From NCBI GenBank assembly GCA_017399445.1, contig JAFQCM010000105.1, positions 1 through 64,000 of the forward strand: 64,000 nt of DNA. The letters run 5' to 3'. Position numbers and translations under genes: made by a program. Position 1 is the stretch's first letter. Each line of letters starts with the position of its first letter. Positions 44,988-53,865 of this stretch are shown in pieces. The notes under the pieces are model-generated. The model worked only from the letters and a program-made list of their open reading frames with translations. It did not search any database and was not told where the DNA came from. The DNA is from Lachnospiraceae bacterium (lineage in GTDB: Bacteria; Bacillota; Clostridia; Lachnospirales; Lachnospiraceae).

Positions 44988-45725
44988 TTAAATGAAATCC
45001 ACATTCTTCCTCAACATATCTTCAATGAGTTTCTGACAATGGTTTCCAATAAACTTTTGTTCTTCCTTAGGCAACTCTTTCGCATAGACAGGTTTCCCAT
45101 ATTCAATAATTACATGAGTTTTTCTTATATAAGGAAAATGAGCTTCCCATACATTTGCTGAATTGCTAATTGCTACTGGAATAATAGGATATCCTGATTT
45201 AGATGCCATCTTAAAACTACCTTCTTTAAAAGGTATCAGTTCTAATTCGTTTTCTTTATTACGGGTTCCTTCCGGGAAAATGCAGATAGAAATACCATTT
45301 TTCAGCTTTTCCACCCCATCTAAAATCGTTTGCAGTCCCTTTTTCACATCGGTTCTATCCATAAACAGACAATGCAAATAACGCATCCAGGTACTTAAAA
45401 GAGGAATTTTTTCCATTTCCTTTTTGGCAATATATCCGGTAGGACGTGGCACTCGTACATAAGTAACTAAAATATCGAAAAAACTTCTGTGGTTAGCAAC
45501 GTAAAGCACAGCAGAATCTTTTGGAACATTTTCTTCTCCAAGTGCAGTTACTTTTACTCCAGCTTCCCAAAGAATCAGGGAGAAAACCCCATTTACAATT
45601 TTCAAAGAACTGCGTGATTTTAAATCTTCATTAAATTTTCCGATAATCCATTCAACCAACATGGTAGGAATGGCAACAATTAAAAAACCAACTACTGTAA
45701 TACATACAATTAAAAAGCGAATCAT
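44988..45725 (-). CDS. plsC: 1-acyl-sn-glycerol-3-phosphate acyltransferase (PlsC)
   Basis: The 245-residue membrane enzyme acylates lysophosphatidic acid to phosphatidic acid. It has an N-terminal transmembrane helix, the catalytic NHRSFFDIL (HX4D) motif and the FPEGTR motif. On the minus strand AAGGAG lies about nine bases before ATG 45725; the ATG at 45794 has no ribosome site. Confidence 0.93.
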   Translation of the reverse strand: MIRFLIVCITVVGFLIVAIPTMLVEWIIGKFNEDLKSRSSLKIVNGVFSLILWEAGVKVTALGEENVPKDSAVLYVANHRSFFDILVTYVRVPRPTGYIAKKEMEKIPLLSTWMRYLHCLFMDRTDVKKGLQTILDGVEKLKNGISICIFPEGTRNKENELELIPFKEGSFKMASKSGYPIIPVAISNSANVWEAHFPYIRKTHVIIEYGKPVYAKELPKEEQKFIGNHCQKLIEDMLRKNVDFI

Positions 45726-45896
45726 AACATTTTTCTCCTTGTTCTGACTACTGATGCAACATATGGAAAATAATTTAGTGTAATAATTTCCCAAATAGCA
45801 TGTTAATAATAATTATACGTCAAACTATGAAATCTGTACAGTAAATTTTAGTAATAAGGAAATGCAAAGTTTCATAGAATAGTTAAAAAGGTACAG

Positions 45897-46307
45897 GTGG
45901 TAAAAAAATTGAAAAAATGGATTCTATTGTTTATGTCAATGGTGCTCCTAAGTGGTTGCAGCATGCAGTCAGATGATAATAAGAAATTAGAAGATATCAA
46001 GTTTACAGTGTTAAGTGAGGACGAGATTCCAGAAGAATTAAAGACACAAATAGAAGAAAAGAAGCAGGAGGAATTTAAACTTACATATAGTGATGATGCT
46101 AATCTGTACATTGCAAGAGGATATGGAAAACAGGAAAGTGGTGGTTACAGTATTTCCGTAGATGAATTATATTTCACAGAAAATGCTGTTTTCATTCATA
46201 CGAGTCTGATAGGACCATCCCCATCAGAGCAGGTGGAGAATAGTGAAAGTTTTCCATATGTAGTTGTAAAAATGGAATTAACTGATAAAAATGTGGTGTT
46301 TGAGTAG
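45897..46307 (+). CDS. Small lipoprotein
   Basis: The 136-residue protein has a lipobox (LLSGC). The mature part is acidic and of unknown family (SEDEIPEELKTQIEEKKQEEFKLTY...). Similar small lipoproteins are often next to sipL-type genes in clostridia. The start is uncertain: GTG 45897, or TTG 45909 with AGGTGG upstream. It ends 9 bp before sipL and is probably cotranscribed. Confidence 0.8.
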   Translation: MVKKLKKWILLFMSMVLLSGCSMQSDDNKKLEDIKFTVLSEDEIPEELKTQIEEKKQEEFKLTYSDDANLYIARGYGKQESGGYSISVDELYFTENAVFIHTSLIGPSPSEQVENSESFPYVVVKMELTDKNVVFE

Positions 46308-46316
46308 GAGGAAGAA

Positions 46317-47891
46317 ATGGAACTGATTAAAAAAAATATTCATATGATGGTAAATGATAAGAAAACTATTACACAGATTACATTAGATGATGACATGAAT
46401 GTACCGGATAACCGACCGGATATGATAAATATCATAGAAACAAAAGGTGATATTACCATTGATGAAGTAAAAGCCAATGACAACCAGGCATTGGTAAAGG
46501 GAAATTTAAATTTCTTAGTAATGTATGTAGGGGACAGTGAAGAACGAAGAATACAAAGTATCGAAGGGAAAATTCCTTTGGAAGAATATATTCATATAGA
46601 AGATTTAAAAAGTGGAGATTTACTAAAAGCCAATGCTGATCTGGAGGATTTAAGAATCGGCATTATTAATTCCAGAAAAATGAGTATTCAGGCAATTGTA
46701 ACTATTGAAGGAATGTCAGAAGAAATGCTGGAAGAAGAAGTCAGCGTAGATGTAGCAGAAAAAGACGGAGCAGAATTTTGGAAAAATCCTATGGAAATTA
46801 TGGAGCTTCGTATGAACAAAAAAGATATGCTTCGCATCAAAGATGAAATTGCACTTCCCAATGGAAAAAATAATATTTATGAAATTGTCTGGAAAGATAT
46901 TGCTTTGAATTTAAAAGAAATCAAATTGTTGTCAAATAAAATTAATGTGTGCGGCAGTTTGGCAGTTTTTGTTCTCTATCGAGGAGAAGGAGACGAAAAT
47001 AAGCTGGAATGGCTGGGAGAAGAAATTGCTTTTACAAAAGAATTAGAATGTGTAGGCAGCAGTGAAAGTATGATACCGGATATTAAAATTAAATTGAAAA
47101 ATTGTGATATGGAAATCAAAGCAGATTATGATGGAGAAGAAAGAATCATCGGATTAGATGCTGTATTAGATGTGGATATGAAACTTTATGAGGAAGAAGA
47201 GGTAGAAATTGTAGAAGATATTTACAGCACCAGTAAGGAATTAAAGCCTCTTATGAATAAATGTCGATTCAACCGTTTGATAGGAAATAATATGGCAAAG
47301 TGCAGAATCAGTGGAAGAATGCGAATTAAGGGAGAAGAACCAAGAATTCTGCAAATTTGCAATGGCAGCGGAAAAGCACGAATTGATAATGTGGAAGCAG
47401 AAGAAAATGGTCTTGCCATTGAAGGTACATTGGAAATTCAGGTATTGTATGTAAGTGTGGATGATAATGTACCATTTTTCTCTAAAATGATTCAGATACC
47501 TTTTAGCCAGCATATTGATATGAATCATATGAAAGAAAATGCAGTGTATAAAGTAGAACCTGGAACACTTCAGATTAACACAACTATGATTGATAGTGAA
47601 GAGATGGAAGTAAAAGCAGTTCTTGATTTGACGGTAATGGCAGTGGAAGAATTTGAAAAAGAAATCATTTGCCAGATTAGTGAAGAACCTTTGGATTTTG
47701 AACGAATAGAAGATATTGCAGGGATTGTAGTTTATATGGTGAAAGAGGGAGATAGTCTCTGGAGTATTGGGAAGAATTATTTGTTAAGTGTGGGAGATAT
47801 TAAGGAGTTGAACGGGTTAGAATCGGATGTGGTGAAGAAAGGGGATAGGCTGATTCTTTGTAAGAATGTGGGGAGACAGATGATGGGGTAG
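46317..47891 (+). CDS. sipL: SipL-like spore coat morphogenesis protein (SPOCS/DUF3794 plus LysM)
   Basis: The 524-residue protein has repeated SPOCS (DUF3794) domains, starting with LIKKNIHMMVNDKKTITQIT, and a C-terminal LysM domain (about 475-520, VKEGDSLWSIGKNYLLSVGD). In Clostridioides, SipL binds SpoIVA through its LysM domain and is needed for spore coat assembly. This implies the organism sporulates. RBS TAGGAGGAAG precedes the ATG. Confidence 0.9.
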   Translation: MELIKKNIHMMVNDKKTITQITLDDDMNVPDNRPDMINIIETKGDITIDEVKANDNQALVKGNLNFLVMYVGDSEERRIQSIEGKIPLEEYIHIEDLKSGDLLKANADLEDLRIGIINSRKMSIQAIVTIEGMSEEMLEEEVSVDVAEKDGAEFWKNPMEIMELRMNKKDMLRIKDEIALPNGKNNIYEIVWKDIALNLKEIKLLSNKINVCGSLAVFVLYRGEGDENKLEWLGEEIAFTKELECVGSSESMIPDIKIKLKNCDMEIKADYDGEERIIGLDAVLDVDMKLYEEEEVEIVEDIYSTSKELKPLMNKCRFNRLIGNNMAKCRISGRMRIKGEEPRILQICNGSGKARIDNVEAEENGLAIEGTLEIQVLYVSVDDNVPFFSKMIQIPFSQHIDMNHMKENAVYKVEPGTLQINTTMIDSEEMEVKAVLDLTVMAVEEFEKEIICQISEEPLDFERIEDIAGIVVYMVKEGDSLWSIGKNYLLSVGDIKELNGLESDVVKKGDRLILCKNVGRQMMG

Positions 47892-47934
47892 GCTAGATTT
47901 CAAGAATAAATTCTCTATCGCCAAGGACGAAAGC

Positions 47935-48585
47935 GGTTACTAAAAATCAGGAGAAACTACTGCTTAAAATAGCAAATCTGATAGCGGAGTGTGAGCAGCG
48001 CTATGATATTAAAATCGTTTATGGCAATATCGTAAAAATGAAGCATGTGAAAAGGCTCCGCAAGAAACTTTATGCTTTAAAAGAACCTGAAAATCTGGTG
48101 TTTGTCCATGGTATTGGAAAACGGAAATTTCTTCTTCAGAAAAGCATCGAGACCTTGGAAACATATTTAAGCAAACTGAAATAATACAATCAGAAGCTTT
48201 ATATATGTGGAAAAAGAAACAGTTTTTTGCAAAACAGATCATGATGCCACTTTTATGAGAATGGAAGAGGATGCCATGGGAAATGGTCAGTTAAAGCCGG
48301 CTTTTAATCTTCAGCATGGAGTGGATGCGGAATATATTACATGGCTGAAGATAGGCCCCCAGCCTACAGATACTACCACACTGATTCCGTTCCTCAAAGA
48401 AGCAGAGGAAAATTTGAAATTCAAGTACAAAAAATCTGCAGGTAGCCAAAAATTTTATGAAGCAACGGCAGGCAGAACTGGAACGGATTCTGTCAGAGGA
48501 AGGTATCCTGTATCGAATGAACCGGAGTATTTAGGCATTGGAAGATGCCTGGTTAAGTGTACCCTTTTTTACCTGATATTAAAAA
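47935..48585 (+). pseudogene. IS1182-like transposase remnant
   Basis: Pieces of a DDE transposase are visible: a helical segment ending LQKSIETLETYLSKLK, then (after a TAA) QKLYICGKRNSF, then (after a frame change) KTDHDATFMRMEEDAMGNGQLKPAFN, typical of IS1182 transposases. A further frame change and deletion leads to EEGILYRMNRSI, the C-terminal motif. The N-terminus is missing. It begins within about 45 bp of the sipL stop, so an IS once inserted here. Confidence 0.75.
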
Positions 48586-48630
48586 AATTAATATGAAATA
48601 AGCAAAAAATTAGAAAAAAGCAAAAGAAGA

Positions 48631-48676
48631 GGCTGTGCCTCAACGATTTTTAATCGTTAAAGTGACAGCCCCTTTT
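48631..48676. terminator. Hairpin next to the IS remnant
   Basis: GGCTGT pairs with ACAGCC, with an inner AACGATT/AATCGTT stem; CCCCTTTT follows. This may be the right end structure of the IS or a terminator for the minus-strand kinase gene. Confidence 0.6.
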
Positions 48677-48755
48677 GCCATTGAATAATAAATGAAAATA
48701 TGTTTTAAAGTATATAGCAAATAAAGATAAGTGATAAGAATATTATTGATATTTG

Positions 48756-50030
48756 TCAAATAATAAGTTGAAATTTGATATAGGTTTGCTGATTTATTTC
48801 AGTGTTTTCCAAATAGAGCTCACCACGCAATTCCTGAACATATTTATTTAATTTATACAATCCTATACCATGACAAGTAGGATTGGTGCATTTTGTGGTA
48901 TAGTTTCGGCTAAAAATGTTTTTGCAGAATTCAGGTGTAAGAGTAGTTCCTGGATTTTGGATTTGAAAAATCAATTTATTATGTTTGGAAGAAATTTTGG
49001 CATAAATATTGCCATGAATAGGCGTGGCATCTAATGCATTATCAATTAATATACCAATATATTCAATGATTTCATATTCTGTACATTGTGTTTGGAGATA
49101 ATAACTGCCAATTTCAATGTGAAGAGATTTATGATTGTGTTGAGCTTCTAAGCTTTTACTAACAAGGAAACCTGCGACAAGATGCATGTTTAATTTTAAT
49201 AGTAAAGACTGAATATCCGGCAGCAGATAATGCTCTGTAGTGTCTAAAAGAGAATTTTTTAGAGATTCATAATCAGTACAGGAATATCCTAAAGAACGTA
49301 TACTTTGAATATTATTGTGATAATCATGTTGGCGAAAGCGTACCTGTTCAATTAGATTTTCAATAATAGGAAGATAGGTTTGATAAGCTTCCAACTGTTT
49401 TTGACGTTCTAAGGATTTTTTGTGATTAGTAAAAACTTCACCATTTAGAAATACTAAAACAATTATAACTAAAAATACCATAAGATAATTTTGAAAAAAA
49501 TTTTCAGTTTTAAATAAAACAAAAGAGGCACATCCCCAAATTAGAAGGAATGAATTTAGTATAATAACTAAAAAAGTGTTATTTCGCTGTGACAGAAGTT
49601 CATAAAAGGTTGATAGTGGAAGAATGTGATATGCTATAAGTGTAATCAAAAGTACAAAAAACAAACCTATATATTGAAACAGGCTGTGGTGAACAGAAGC
49701 AGCATTCAATCCAAATAGTGGAAGAAGTAGTAATTCCAATATTATTAACAAAGAATATTCTATAAGATAAAGAAAAGACATATGAAGAAAAGAAACTTTA
49801 GTAGTTATGCAGAAGTAAGCAATAATGAGTAGAGAGCTAAGCAAAAAAGAAATAGGGTAACTTGTAATGCTATAGTTTATAGAAATACATAATATCAAAG
49901 TCAATATTCCATAAAGTATGGTTTGAATTTTAGGAAAAAGTGAATAATCTAAAAAGCCACAAGTTAAAATATAAAAACTTACAATTTCTATAGCAGATTG
50001 TAAAAAGGTATTGATAAACTCTAAAAACAT
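48756..50030 (-). CDS. AgrC-like GHKL sensor kinase (module C)
   Basis: The 424-residue kinase has about six or seven N-terminal membrane segments (to residue ~200), a phospho-acceptor region RFRQHDYHNNIQS, and a GHKL ATPase domain with N-box GILIDNALDATP and G-box HGIGLYKLNKYVQELRGE. ATG 50030 overlaps the regulator stop and is preceded by GGAGG; ATG 50045 is an alternative. It is more distant from the kinases of modules A, B and D. Divergent from agrB-agrD, it would read their peptide. Confidence 0.9.
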   Translation of the reverse strand: MFLEFINTFLQSAIEIVSFYILTCGFLDYSLFPKIQTILYGILTLILCISINYSITSYPISFLLSSLLIIAYFCITTKVSFLHMSFLYLIEYSLLIILELLLLPLFGLNAASVHHSLFQYIGLFFVLLITLIAYHILPLSTFYELLSQRNNTFLVIILNSFLLIWGCASFVLFKTENFFQNYLMVFLVIIVLVFLNGEVFTNHKKSLERQKQLEAYQTYLPIIENLIEQVRFRQHDYHNNIQSIRSLGYSCTDYESLKNSLLDTTEHYLLPDIQSLLLKLNMHLVAGFLVSKSLEAQHNHKSLHIEIGSYYLQTQCTEYEIIEYIGILIDNALDATPIHGNIYAKISSKHNKLIFQIQNPGTTLTPEFCKNIFSRNYTTKCTNPTCHGIGLYKLNKYVQELRGELYLENTEINQQTYIKFQLII

Positions 50031-50746
50031 GTATGCATCCTCCACATCTCTTCAAACTTTGTTTTGTGACTCCGACCAAGAGGGATAGCTTGGGTATCAA
50101 GATAAATAGTATGGTGTGTGCGGTCGTAAGAAGTGATCTTATTAATATTAATTAGGTATTTGCGATGGCATCGAAAGAAACTGTGCCGTAAGGCATGTTC
50201 TAGTTGCTCCATAGTATAATCTAAAGTTTCATAAGGACCATTGTCGGTTACGATATAAAGTCGATGGTTTTTATATGGGCAAAAGTAACAAATGTTATTT
50301 TCTGGAATACGCAATGTTCCCCCCCAATAATTGGTAAAAGTAAAAGATGGTGGTTCCATTAATGGAGAGTGGAGTAATAAATTCAAACAGTTTTCAATAT
50401 CTAATGCTGAGTAGGGTTTTAAAATATAACGAAAGCAGTTGGTGTCAGATAGTGCCTGTTGTACCATTTCAGGAACAGAAGTAATAAAAACGATAGGTGT
50501 ATATAGATAAGTTGGAATAGAACGTATTTTGATACCAAGTTGTAATCCATCTTCAGCAGGATTCCACGTTTCTTCTAATTTTAAATCTAAAAAGAATAAA
50601 TCAAATTTTTCAGTTGTAATAAATGTTAATGCAGTATGATAGTTGTCTGCAGTTTGTATGACAAAATTTTCATTATAGTTTTCTAAAATATGGTAAAGAG
50701 CAGATAGCTGTTCCTCTTCATCTTCCACGACTAATATGTTATACAT
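50021..50746 (-). CDS. LytTR response regulator (AgrA-like, module C)
   Basis: The 241-residue protein has a receiver (VVEDEEEQ; phospho-acceptor in FFLDLKLEE; Lys in YILKPYS) and a LytTR domain with CHRKYLININKI and ending near PLGRSHKTKFEEMW. The receiver has a short insertion after the phospho-acceptor (ETWNPAEDG). RBS (GGAGAATA on the minus strand) precedes ATG 50746. It is transcribed away from agrB, leaving a 161-bp shared control region. Confidence 0.92.
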   Translation of the reverse strand: MYNILVVEDEEEQLSALYHILENYNENFVIQTADNYHTALTFITTEKFDLFFLDLKLEETWNPAEDGLQLGIKIRSIPTYLYTPIVFITSVPEMVQQALSDTNCFRYILKPYSALDIENCLNLLLHSPLMEPPSFTFTNYWGGTLRIPENNICYFCPYKNHRLYIVTDNGPYETLDYTMEQLEHALRHSFFRCHRKYLININKITSYDRTHHTIYLDTQAIPLGRSHKTKFEEMWRMHTCF

Positions 50747-50824
50747 AATATTCTCCTAATCTAATAAAAAAGATAATATAAGTATAAGATAAGAAAAAGG
50801 TTGATGTCAATTAGATAAAATGTT

Positions 50825-50855
50825 GTTCAAGAATGAAATGTTGCCGTTCGCGATT
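50825..50855. promoter_or_regulatory. Direct repeat with 21-bp period upstream of agrB (module C)
   Basis: GTTCAAGAAT (50825) and GTTCGCGATT (50846) are spaced exactly 21 bp, two helical turns, as for AgrA-type LytTR direct repeats. They lie 18 bp upstream of the agrB -35 element. Confidence 0.5.
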
Positions 50856-50872
50856 AAGGTGGAAATAATGTA

Positions 50873-50900
50873 TAGACAAAAAGAAATAAATTAGTATACT
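50873..50900 (+). promoter_or_regulatory. Promoter of agrB-agrD (module C)
   Basis: TAGACA (50873-50878) and TATACT (50895-50900), each one base from consensus, are 16 bp apart. Transcription would start within a base or two of the agrB ATG at 50908, predicting a leaderless mRNA. Confidence 0.5.
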
Positions 50901-50907
50901 GTTGCAT

Positions 50908-51486
50908 ATGGAAAGGATAAATGGATACTTAGCAAAACATTTTATAGAAAAACTGAATAACTATAAAAATTATAATGAGAATCAGATGATTAAGATAACA
51001 TATGCTTTTTGTGTATTAGCAGGGGAAATGGAAAAGCTACTTTTACTGATTATTATATTTAGTATTGTCGGGAAAGGATATGCGTTTTTTATTATTATGG
51101 TGGCACTATTTTGTAGTAAACACTATGTAGGGGGAATTCACATGAAAACAGTTGCTACTTGTTTTATAGCTTCATTGATTGCAATAGCAGTTATCATTTT
51201 TATGGGCGAAAAATTTATTTTTCAAAGTGAACAAAAGATGTTTATTTATATACTGAGTATACTTCTTATGTACTTTTTTGCACCGATGTATTCAGAAAAT
51301 CGTGTAATAACAAATAGAAAGAAAGTAAAAATCAAAGGAATATGTGCAGCATTCATGATGGGAATTTTTGGTGCGATTGTTGGAGGGGTCACAGAGCAGT
51401 ATATAGTATGGACACTTTTGCTAATAAATATAGAGATAGTGATAGGTTCTATTATGTACTATCGAAAAGAAAGGAGGAAGCAGTAA
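50908..51486 (+). CDS. agrB: AgrB-like autoinducing peptide protease (module C)
   Basis: The 192-residue membrane protein has about five or six membrane segments and the conserved SKHYVGGIHMKTVATC segment, with catalytic His78 and Cys85. It would process the AgrD encoded directly downstream. ATG 50908 has no visible ribosome site and lies at the predicted transcription start. Here agrB precedes agrD, the reverse of modules A and B. Its stop overlaps the agrD start by one base. Confidence 0.92.
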   Translation: MERINGYLAKHFIEKLNNYKNYNENQMIKITYAFCVLAGEMEKLLLLIIIFSIVGKGYAFFIIMVALFCSKHYVGGIHMKTVATCFIASLIAIAVIIFMGEKFIFQSEQKMFIYILSILLMYFFAPMYSENRVITNRKKVKIKGICAAFMMGIFGAIVGGVTEQYIVWTLLLINIEIVIGSIMYYRKERRKQ

Positions 51487-51668
51487 TGCTGAAAGAACAT
51501 ATGATTGTTAAGGTGGGTGAGATCTTGGAAAAAGCATCACTTGAATTAGCAGAAAGTACGGGATGTATTTTTACTATCTGGGGTGAAACAGAGCTGCCAG
51601 ATTGCATAAGGAAAGAGCTAGAAGAAAAAAATCGAAAATTAAGAAGTAGAACAAAATACAAAATCTAG
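51486..51668 (+). CDS. agrD: AgrD-like autoinducing peptide precursor (module C)
   Basis: This 60-residue product follows AGGAGG and overlaps agrB by one base. The leader is amphipathic (MLKEHMIVKVGEILEKASLEL), the core is ESTGCIFTIWG, and the tail ETELPDCIRKELEEK carries the acidic/Pro pattern of AgrB recognition sites. The distance from Cys to Pro is one residue longer than in modules A and B, so the ring may be CIFTI or CIFTIW. The C-terminal tail (to KYKI) is longer and more basic than usual. Confidence 0.82.
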   Translation: MLKEHMIVKVGEILEKASLELAESTGCIFTIWGETELPDCIRKELEEKNRKLRSRTKYKI

Positions 51669-51680
51669 GAGGAATAAATC

Positions 51681-52196
51681 ATGAGTAAAAGTAGAATTAT
51701 TAAAACAATTATATCATTTGCATTAGCAGTTATAGTATGTTGTGGATTTACCAATCAGGCAAAGGCAAGTACAAATAATAGTCATTTGCCAGAAGGTTGG
51801 AAAAGCTTGGGGTTAAATGAATTATCAAAGGAACAGATAGAAGAAATAAATAATAGTATTCAACCAATGGCAGCAGCACCAGGACTTTCTTCAGTGCAGA
51901 TTACAGATTTAGCATTAGATGAGAACAACGAAATTCATGTGGAAGTTAAGGTTATGGGAACAGCAAAAAGCTTGTTAGTATGGTGGGATAACATACAGTG
52001 CAAAGAAAATAATAATGAAACTATAAATATTGTTGGGTCTGATAATATTATTGTGGGTGCTTATAGATATTTCCATACTGGATGTTATTATTCTGAAGAC
52101 GTATCACAAACAGTGCATTCAGTACAAGCACAGGCAATCAATGCAATGAATCCATGGAACACTATATCAACTTCGAAAACTTTTACTTTACCATAA
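51681..52196 (+). CDS. Secreted protein of unknown function (module C)
   Basis: The 171-residue protein has a signal peptide (1-~30, ending NQAKAS) and a mature part with PEGWKSLGLNELSKEQIEEIN, then a beta-rich region with two or three Cys. It starts 13 bp after agrD with AGGAGG, so it is probably the first quorum-controlled output of the module, as the interrupted gene at 3280 may have been for module A. I do not recognise the family. Confidence 0.8.
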   Translation: MSKSRIIKTIISFALAVIVCCGFTNQAKASTNNSHLPEGWKSLGLNELSKEQIEEINNSIQPMAAAPGLSSVQITDLALDENNEIHVEVKVMGTAKSLLVWWDNIQCKENNNETINIVGSDNIIVGAYRYFHTGCYYSEDVSQTVHSVQAQAINAMNPWNTISTSKTFTLP

Positions 52197-52323
52197 TGAT
52201 TTATACGGAGAGTTTTTATAAAGGTAAAGTGTCGGATATAAACATAGCTTATTGCACTTTTGAAAATTAAGTATTAAAATAAGCGTAAAACAATTTTTAT
52301 ATAACTTACAGGAGGGGCAACGA

Positions 52324-52941
52324 ATGCAAGTAGGAAATATAACAAATACAAACTATTTATATCAAACAGGAAGTGCAGTACAAAGTAAAACAGAATGTTC
52401 ATTTGAAATGTCAGCATCAATAGAAAAAATTGACTGTGAAACAGAAGGTGAGTTTCTCGGTATCACCATGATTCCAGAGGAAGGGCAGTCAATGGTTTAT
52501 GGGATGCGGGCAATGCTACCAAAAGAATCTACAGCCAGCAATCCTATTGTTCAAGTAGTATCGAATCTGGAAGGAAAATATGAAGTATATAACATTGAAA
52601 TTAACAAAATAGATCCGGAAAATGCTACAAGAATGGAAATGTTTGCTTTGTGCAGTTACGAAGATAAGTTCGGAGAAGGCACAGGCAGTACCTTTGGTTC
52701 TTTTCACACGTTTCGAGTGTATGAAGAACTTGCCTCTCAGAATGGATGTACCAAACAGATAAAAGAATATGATTCTTCATGGGAACAATTTCAAAATGAA
52801 AAAGTAAATTGGGTAGAGTTGTGTAATCAGGTATGTGAGTCACTAAAAAACTCTAAAGATACAGAGATTCTTGATTTATTTGTGAAAGGCAAACGATTGC
52901 AAGAGTTGTATTCGAAATATGCAAAAAATGCAGAAATATAA
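52324..52941 (+). CDS. Uncharacterised cytoplasmic protein (module C)
   Basis: The 205-residue protein has no signal peptide or membrane segment. It begins MQVGNITNTNYLYQTGSAV, a polar N-terminus of the same style as the genes at 3784 and 59272, followed by an alpha/beta region with IDPENATRMEMFALCSYEDK. The RBS CAGGAGGGG is strong. A terminator follows. It may be cotranscribed with the agr genes. Family unknown. Confidence 0.75.
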   Translation: MQVGNITNTNYLYQTGSAVQSKTECSFEMSASIEKIDCETEGEFLGITMIPEEGQSMVYGMRAMLPKESTASNPIVQVVSNLEGKYEVYNIEINKIDPENATRMEMFALCSYEDKFGEGTGSTFGSFHTFRVYEELASQNGCTKQIKEYDSSWEQFQNEKVNWVELCNQVCESLKNSKDTEILDLFVKGKRLQELYSKYAKNAEI

Positions 52942-52978
52942 ACAAATAATAGATAATAAACAAAATATTTAAAAGTGG

Positions 52979-53010
52979 GGGGGCTGTCAAACTAAGACAG
53001 CTCCTTTTTA
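52979..53010 (+). terminator. Intrinsic terminator between modules C and D
   Basis: GGGGCTGTC pairs with GACAGCTCC around a seven-base loop, followed by TTTTTA. Confidence 0.85.
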
Positions 53011-53139
53011 CAAGTTGAGAACAAATATGTATGGGAATATTAACGATAAAATATTGAATATTCTATATAAAAATATTAAAATAAATAGGAGGTAGTTTTA
53101 AAACAATATATTATGAGTTTTATGAAAAAAGGAGAGAAA

Positions 53140-53865
53140 ATGTTAAAAATAGCAATTTGTGATGACGATGAGTATTTTCTTAAAAAAGAAAGAGCTTTAA
53201 TAAAAAAATACTTGGAAAAAAATGAGTATGATTATGAAATATTCACTTATACATCAGGAAAAAAATTATTAGAAGAAAAAGAAAAAATTACAGAATACCA
53301 GATCATTTTTTTGGATATAAACATGGAAGAAATTGATGGGATGAAAACAGCAGAAGTGATTAGAAAATACAGCATAGATACATATCTGGTTTTTGTAACT
53401 GCTTTTATTACATATGCAATTGAAGGATATAAAGTAGAAGCAGTAAGATACTTGTTAAAAGATGATAAATGTTTTAATGAAGCAATTATTGAATGCTTTG
53501 AAACTATTCTGAATAAGATGAATTATAGGGAAAAAAAGCAGTTTTTTGAATTTCAGGAAGGGGAGAAAGAAATTTCATTAAAAGATATTATATATATTGA
53601 AAGCGATCTTCATAAATTGATATTTCATTTAACAAAAGGAAAAATTCGAAAATATACTATGTATGCTAAATTGAATTCGATAAATGAGAGTTTAAAAGAG
53701 TGTGGATTTTGTAGGATACATCAAAGTTTTCTTGTAAATCTAAAATATGTAGAGAAAGTAGAAAGATATAAAGTAGAACTTTGGAATAAAAAAACACTCA
53801 ATATTGCAAAAAAAAGATACTCAGAAGTTAAAAGTGAGTTTATATATTATAGGGGGAGTATGTAA
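53140..53865 (+). CDS. LytTR response regulator (AgrA-like, module D)
   Basis: The 241-residue protein has a receiver (AICDDDEYF; Asp in IIFLDINMEEIDGM) and a LytTR domain with CRIHQSFLVNLKYVEKV. The usual receiver Lys is in RYLLKDD rather than the common KP. ATG 53140 follows AAAGGAGAGAA and starts at the conserved LKIAICDDD. The kinase gene overlaps its stop by one base. Its likely targets are the secreted protein and ABC genes downstream. Confidence 0.92.
   Translation: MLKIAICDDDEYFLKKERALIKKYLEKNEYDYEIFTYTSGKKLLEEKEKITEYQIIFLDINMEEIDGMKTAEVIRKYSIDTYLVFVTAFITYAIEGYKVEAVRYLLKDDKCFNEAIIECFETILNKMNYREKKQFFEFQEGEKEISLKDIIYIESDLHKLIFHLTKGKIRKYTMYAKLNSINESLKECGFCRIHQSFLVNLKYVEKVERYKVELWNKKTLNIAKKRYSEVKSEFIYYRGSM

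Noticed and set aside
48207-48596. Intact 129-residue gene
   Set aside because: The sequence is a middle fragment of an IS1182-type transposase with frame changes on both sides.
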